A DNA stretch of 42,196 nucleotides from Minisyncoccota bacterium. Lineage in GTDB: Bacteria > Patescibacteriota > Minisyncoccia > UBA6257 > JAGOQP01. Under the pieces are notes generated by a model, which was not told the DNA's origin, did no database searches, and was given only the letters and a program-made list of their open reading frames with translations. Of this stretch, positions 38,687-42,196 are shown piece after piece. Positions within the stretch are counted from its first letter, which is position 1. Each line of letters opens with the position of its first letter. The stretch spans positions 66,259-108,454 of the forward strand of contig JAGOQP010000002.1 of assembly GCA_017991375.1 (NCBI GenBank), in the 5' to 3' direction. The position numbers and the translations under genes are program-made.

Positions 38687-38971
38687 ATGGAGAACAAACG
38701 TGTTGGAAGACGTTTTTTCTTGTATCAATTTAACGGGTCATCTAATGCGGTTATCCAAGTAGAAAGCGTTGTACCGTCGTATCCTCCTCGTGTTATAGGT
38801 ACAATACTTGATACAGATACGGGGTGTATGACGCACACCGGTTTTCAGATAGAAGATTTACCACTGCTAAGCAGTTTAGGTGGTGAGCTTACCAGAGAAG
38901 AAGACCACCATTTTCGTCTTATTTTGGAAGATCGTCTAAGAATGTTTTTTCTTTACAGCGTGATAAGCTAA
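38687..38971 (+). CDS. Unknown small protein, 94 aa
   Basis: The SD AAGGAGG (38671-38677) is 9 nt before ATG 38687. Beta-rich start (VGRRFFLYQFNGSSNAVIQVESVVPSYPPRVIGTILDT) and a helical end (EDHHFRLILEDRLRMFFLYSVIS). No membrane helix and no known domain. A strong-SD gene; TATACT at 38644-38649 may be its -10 box. Confidence 0.6.
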   Translation: MENKRVGRRFFLYQFNGSSNAVIQVESVVPSYPPRVIGTILDTDTGCMTHTGFQIEDLPLLSSLGGELTREEDHHFRLILEDRLRMFFLYSVIS

Positions 38972-39090
38972 AGAACCTTCTTTTAAACAGCATCTGCTCA
39001 TTGTGCCTTCACAGTGGGCATCTTTGTTTTAAATATGTTACAATAACAACACTAAAATGGTCATTAAAATTAATTAAACTTAAAAATACT

Positions 39091-39444
39091 ATGGATCAAG
39101 ATCAGCAACACGAAGAGCACAAGCATGAAGAACACAAGAGTGAAGAACATAAGAAGAATATCGCAATGGCAATTGTTGCGTACATTCTCTTTTTTATCCC
39201 ACTTCTTACTGATGCAAAAAACGACCCGTTTGTAAAATATCATGTTAAGTAGGGGTTGTTGCTTTTTATCGGGTGGGTAGTCGCGTATGTAATCGTTATT
39301 GTGCCGGTCATCGGATGGGTACTCGCGCCAATTCTCTCGATCGCGCTCATTATTTTGTTTATTATTGGCGTGGTTAACGCCGCGAATGGAAAAGAAATTC
39401 CATTGCCAATCATTGGACACTTGGCGAGCAACTTTAATTTTTAA
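39091..39444 (+). pseudogene. DUF4870-like membrane protein interrupted by an in-frame TAG
   Basis: The first 53 codons give a His/Glu/Lys-rich start (MDQDQQHEEHKHEEHKSEEH) and KKNIAMAIVAYILFFIPLLTDAKNDPFVKYHVK, then TAG at 39250-39252. The same frame continues for 63 codons, GLLLFIGWVVAYVIVIVPVIGWVLAPIL to a normal TAA. In DUF4870-type proteins this point reads FHxKQxLLLF, so CAG (Gln) has become TAG by one transition. Everything else looks intact. It is a recent nonsense mutation, a site of readthrough, or a sequencing error. Confidence 0.8.
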
Positions 39445-39461
39445 ACGTTCGGCGACAACGT

Positions 39462-39493
39462 AAAAACACCCCACAACGCTTGGGGTGTTTTTA
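39462..39493 (+). terminator. Terminator after the DUF4870-like gene
   Basis: AACACCCC (39465-39472) pairs with GGGGTGTT (39482-39489), followed by TTTT. Confidence 0.88.
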
Positions 39494-39550
39494 CATAAAA
39501 AGTGATATACTGTGTTTAGAACTCAAGATCATCTCAAAAAGGAGGACGCC

Positions 39551-39901
39551 ATGAGCGCTCTGTTGTGTAAAAACTGTGAGAATCATGGGGGCGACATATT
39601 CTTGCATCGTTGCGTGCTACCAGAAGATAAATGTGCCTGTCCTTCGTGTCGGAAACGAGACAAAATAACCCCCCTTATGTTGGATATCGTCACGGCGCAC
39701 GCAGAAAGTTTTATGAGGAGATTGTTTCTTCATTGCGTTGGTATAAATGGCTGCGTGACCGATCTTGAGCGAGCGTGGGCAAGTAGAGAAGGGCTTGGCA
39801 CTCCGTCGTTGTTTGAGGAATGGTTGATGCTTCCTTTTATTGCTGAGAAGATAAAAGAGAGAACAAAACGAGCTGAAACGTATAGCCAACTACTTTGGTA
39901 A
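39551..39901 (+). CDS. Unknown Cys-rich N-terminal protein, 116 aa
   Basis: The SD AAAAAGGAGG precedes ATG 39551. The N-terminal 36 residues carry LLCKNCENHGG, HRCVLPEDKCACPSCRKR: seven Cys and one His in a zinc-ribbon-like arrangement. The remainder is helical (LMLDIVTAHAESFMRRLFLHCV, FEEWLMLPFIAEKIKERTKRAE). A metal-stabilised small regulator is possible but unproven. A strong-SD gene. Confidence 0.65.
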   Translation: MSALLCKNCENHGGDIFLHRCVLPEDKCACPSCRKRDKITPLMLDIVTAHAESFMRRLFLHCVGINGCVTDLERAWASREGLGTPSLFEEWLMLPFIAEKIKERTKRAETYSQLLW

Positions 39902-39978
39902 AAGAACATTGCGTAGAATCTTTGAGCGCGGCAACGCGCTCTTTTGCTTTGTATATGAACATGCTACGATAACATCGC

Positions 39979-41088
39979 ATGATGACGCGTATTGTTATTG
40001 GAATAGTAATTATTGCAGGCCTGGGGGCCCTGCTCTTTTTTGTTATGGGGTATGCCGCGTATCACGAATCAGCGTTTACAAGCACCTCCACGTATGATCA
40101 AAAAGTGATTTCTTTTTCTACTTCCCCGTCCCCAGAACCATTACCGTTTGTTACCAAACCAAAAGAGGTAAAAGCGATCTATGTAACTGCGTGGGTCGCG
40201 CTTACACCTTCACGCCTAGAAAAATTACTCGCATTAGCTCGAGAAACCGACATTAACGCGTTTGTTATCAATTACAAAGATGGAGAGCAGACATATAACA
40301 CGCAAAAAATGCGCCAAGTGCTTTGGAAAGTGCGCCAACAGGGTATATATCCCATCGCTCGTTTAGTCGCGTTTCAAGATACTGAGCTTGCCAAAAAAAA
40401 TCCCACGGTGGCGCTCAAAAACAAAGATGGATCTTTGTGGTTGGATAAAAAATATTACTGGGTTGACCCGGCAAATCAGCACGTGCTTGAGAGTAACATC
40501 CAAGCCGGCATAGACGCGATTGATTTGGGGTTTGAAGAGGTTAATTTTGACTATTTTAGATTTCCATCAGATACCTCTTTGGAGTCGGTAGTGTATCCGA
40601 CCTATACCACCTCAACGCTTAAAGAAGATGTCATTCGTAACGCGGCGCGTACTATTGTAGGGGGAATAAAAAGAGCGCGTCCTCACGCGGTCGTTTCGGT
40701 TGATGTGTTTGGGTATATTTTGCTTAGCGACAACGATCAGGGCATAGGTCAACGCATCATAAAATTTGGTCCCGAATTTGATATCATCGCGCCCATGATT
40801 TACCCATCGCACTATAAGACAGGTAATTTTGGATATAAAAACCCAGCGGAATATCCGTATGATGTTATGTTTCAAACACTTAAAAAAGGTTTGGAATTGT
40901 TCGTGGCAGCAAGCACCACAGTAGCAATTCGTCCCTGGATTCAAGCATTTGATATGGGGGCACTCTATACGCCCACTATGGTCCAAAAACAAATGCGGGC
41001 GATAAAAGATATCGGTTTATCTGAGGGGTGGTTTGCGTGGAATGCGGCAAACAACTACGAGAAAGAAGCGTATCAAATGACACCGTAA
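39979..41088 (+). CDS. Exported putative glycoside hydrolase, DUF4015 type
   Basis: 369 aa. ATG 39979 follows TACGAT (39965-39970) by 8 nt, leaderless; a second ATG is at 39982. An N-terminal anchor (IVIGIVIIAGLGALLFFVMGY) and a Ser/Thr/Pro linker precede a TIM-barrel-like domain: KAIYVTAWVALTPSRLEKLLALA, TDINAFVINYKDGEQTYN, GIYPIARLVAFQDTELA, WVDPANQHVLESNIQAGIDAIDLGFEEVNFDYFRFPSD, VSVDVFGYILL, DIIAPMIYPSHY and a final EGWFAWNAANNY. That set matches the DUF4015 glycosyl-hydrolase-like family. Substrate unknown; it acts outside the membrane. Confidence 0.88.
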   Translation: MMTRIVIGIVIIAGLGALLFFVMGYAAYHESAFTSTSTYDQKVISFSTSPSPEPLPFVTKPKEVKAIYVTAWVALTPSRLEKLLALARETDINAFVINYKDGEQTYNTQKMRQVLWKVRQQGIYPIARLVAFQDTELAKKNPTVALKNKDGSLWLDKKYYWVDPANQHVLESNIQAGIDAIDLGFEEVNFDYFRFPSDTSLESVVYPTYTTSTLKEDVIRNAARTIVGGIKRARPHAVVSVDVFGYILLSDNDQGIGQRIIKFGPEFDIIAPMIYPSHYKTGNFGYKNPAEYPYDVMFQTLKKGLELFVAASTTVAIRPWIQAFDMGALYTPTMVQKQMRAIKDIGLSEGWFAWNAANNYEKEAYQMTP

Positions 41089-41124
41089 TGTGATAGTATG
41101 TAAAAAACTATTAACCAATAACAT

Positions 41125-41382
41125 ATGCACAAAAATATGATGTGGGGAGTGATTGTTATTATAGTCGGGTTGGTGTTCCTGCTGGATAATATGGGAGTTA
41201 TCGGTGGGCCGGTGTTTGACTATGTGTGGCCGCTCATTATTATCGCGGTGGGCGTGCAACTCATACTGCGGGAACACTATCAAAAAAAGTGTGGCTATTG
41301 CGCGCAAGAGGGCTGCCCACTGTGCAAAGGTAAAAAATGTGGCAATTGTAAAGCGGAAAATTGTCCAGAGTGCCAAAAGTAA
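41125..41382 (+). CDS. Small membrane protein with four CxxC tail
   Basis: 85 aa. Two membrane helices with a LiaF/DUF5668-like look: MWGVIVIIVGLVFLLDNMGVI, then PVFDYVWPLIIIAVGVQLILR. The tail after residue 55 holds CGYC, CPLC, CGNC and CPEC spaced by 5-6 residues: eight Cys that could bind two zinc ions. That tail is unusual for the membrane family. The next small gene starts 19 nt later. Confidence 0.75.
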   Translation: MHKNMMWGVIVIIVGLVFLLDNMGVIGGPVFDYVWPLIIIAVGVQLILREHYQKKCGYCAQEGCPLCKGKKCGNCKAENCPECQK

Positions 41383-41401
41383 CCATGTCACACAAAGTAC
41401 T

Positions 41402-41566
41402 ATGACTATTATTCGTTGGATAACGGTAGTACTAATCGTTGGTTTTTTTGTCTTGCTCGTTGCCCGCTTTTTGAGCGGGGATGAAGATGTGTGGTTGTGC
41501 AATGAAGGCAAATGGACTGCTCATGGATACCCCGATGCTCCAAAGCCAACTTCTCCTTGTCGATAG
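41402..41566 (+). CDS. Small single-pass protein, 54 aa
   Basis: MTIIRWITVVLIVGFFVLLVARFLSG is one membrane helix or signal; the tail DEDVWLCNEGKWTAHGYPDA then PKPTSPCR has two Cys that could pair outside the membrane. The WLC...G-W..HG.P..P..C pattern resembles small CPR surface peptides. It lies 19 nt after the CxxC membrane gene, so the two are probably co-transcribed. Confidence 0.65.
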   Translation: MTIIRWITVVLIVGFFVLLVARFLSGDEDVWLCNEGKWTAHGYPDAPKPTSPCR

Positions 41567-41602
41567 ATAAAATTTTCCGCTAGCTGATTGTTACCTTTTA
41601 TC

Positions 41603-41641
41603 AACACCCTCTGGTCTTATTCATAAAACCAGAGGGTGTCT
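41603..41641. terminator. Strong hairpin ending the plus-strand unit
   Basis: ACACCCTCTGGT (41604-41615) and ACCAGAGGGTGT (41628-41639), a 12-bp perfect stem; the T-tract (CTTGTTGT) is weak. Confidence 0.7.
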
Positions 41642-41648
41642 TGTTGTA

Positions 41649-41688
41649 CCCAACCCCTTTTTTCACGATCGTGAAAAAAGGGGTTGGG
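41649..41688. repeat. Perfect 40-bp palindrome, family A copy 2
   Basis: Base-for-base identical to 1824-1863, at a distance of 39.8 kb. It lies between convergent genes. Confidence 0.95.
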
Positions 41689-41710
41689 GGAGTGCGTGTT
41701 GACTCTTACT

Positions 41711-41738
41711 ACAAATCTCCACGATCGTGGAGATTTGT
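41711..41738. repeat. Perfect 28-bp palindrome, family C (CGATCG centre)
   Basis: The half-site is ACAAATCTCCACGA. It has the same CACGATCGTG centre as family A but different arms, and lies 22 bp from A copy 2. Confidence 0.92.
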
Positions 41739-41799
41739 GGTGGATTCTTTTGGGTTTTAGCTTTGGTTTAACTTTTACCTTTTCACGCTTGAATCGCAA

Positions 41800-42084
41800 C
41801 TAATATCCCAATGATGCGGGGCCGTAGTAGTATACCGATGCTTGAGCGGCTTGTGAGTAGTACGCGTTCCAATAATGAGGAGAGCAATCGTTTGACTCGA
41901 TGCCCTGGGGGGTTCTAAATATAGTACGCGCGCATACATCAACGCCTGTTTGTGTCGCTGGGTATGAATATACAGTCGCGCTTGTGGTTGGTGAGCTGGG
42001 CGTCCATGCTCCTACCAACATAAGGAGTGCCAACAACGCGATGGCTCCCGCGAGAAAAACACCAAATGTGTGTGATCTATCCAT
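41800..42084 (-). CDS. Exported or membrane-anchored small protein, 94 aa
   Basis: ATG at 42084 lies 6 nt after a minus-strand CATAAT (42091-42096), with TTGCAT 17 bp further up: leaderless. MDRSHTFGVFLAGAIALLALLMLVGA is the anchor. The tail is rich in Tyr, Ser and Ala (SATVYSYPATQTGVDVCARTIF, SPHYWNAYYSQAAQASVYYYGPASLGY) with two Cys. Function unknown. Confidence 0.68.
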   Translation of the reverse strand: MDRSHTFGVFLAGAIALLALLMLVGAWTPSSPTTSATVYSYPATQTGVDVCARTIFRTPQGIESNDCSPHYWNAYYSQAAQASVYYYGPASLGY

Positions 42085-42181
42085 ATCTCTATTATGCCAC
42101 AACTGTCTGCAATATGCAAGTTTTTTTGCGTAGCGAAAAAGAATACGTGGGTGTATACTGTAACAGAAACATTTTTTACGT

Positions 42182-42196
42182 ATGGCATACATTAAA
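42182..42196 (+). CDS. Possible gene start at the window edge (five codons)
   Basis: ATG 42182 opens MAYIK and the window ends. TATACT lies near 42154. Too short to identify. Confidence 0.3.

Noticed and set aside
32821-39252. Genome-wide reassignment of TAG to an amino acid
   Set aside because: TAG ends ftsI, murF and the ftsL-like gene at the expected places, so it is a normal stop here; UGA also behaves as a stop.

Overview
The window looks like part of a Patescibacteria (CPR) chromosome, probably of the Parcubacteria type. The reasons are a shortened division/cell-wall cluster (mraZ-rsmH-ftsL-like-ftsI-murF), a MurF without the usual N-terminal domain, many small orphan membrane or exported proteins, genes read in the standard code, and many genes whose -10 box lies only 5-9 nt before the ATG (apparently leaderless). 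No rRNA, CRISPR array, transposase or integrase was seen. This placement is inferred from gene content, not from a tree.

Layout. 1-300: end of rplL with terminator. 300-2020: tRNA-Val with a duplicated leader, an orphan 342-aa gene and two long perfect palindromes. 2020-6750: mraZ to murF. 6750-11400: tRNA-Glu, a SIMPL-domain protein, a prepilin-peptidase-like membrane protein, small membrane proteins, an RlmI-like methyltransferase and rplU. 11400-14850 (minus): cysS-dnaB-recR. 14850-16420: two tiny membrane proteins and a CorA-like transporter. 16500-21800: a heat-shock operon made of a PaaX-like regulator, grpE, dnaK, an unknown membrane protein and dnaJ. 21800-23900: tRNA-Lys, a membrane/coiled-coil protein and obgE.

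24000-35900 is the accessory part. It holds a long structured RNA with its own promoter and terminator (about 24449-24834), many small one-gene transcription units with strong Shine-Dalgarno (SD) sites, rsgA with a 77-bp duplication of its 5' end flanking a 1.9-kb insert (an Atg22/UMF1-type MFS gene plus a small gene), tRNA-Asn with two tandem 129-bp units that each end in a piece of the tRNA, thyX, and an ArsR-type regulator next to an alkyltransferase-like gene, each preceded by a copy of one long palindrome. 35900-42196 carries tspO, a DUF2177 protein, an ABC exporter, a DUF4870-like gene broken by an in-frame TAG, a DUF4015-type glycosidase-like protein and small membrane/Cys-rich proteins.

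Two expression styles coexist. Conserved genes tend to be leaderless or in operons. Small unknown genes tend to have a TTGACA/TATAAT promoter, a leader of a few tens of nt, a strong SD and their own terminator. The most novel-looking items are the 24.4-kb RNA, the tRNA-fragment/hairpin units, the CGATCG-centred palindromes, the ArsR/alkyltransferase double operator and the palindrome at the heat-shock promoter. All functional calls come from reading the sequence; no database search was run.
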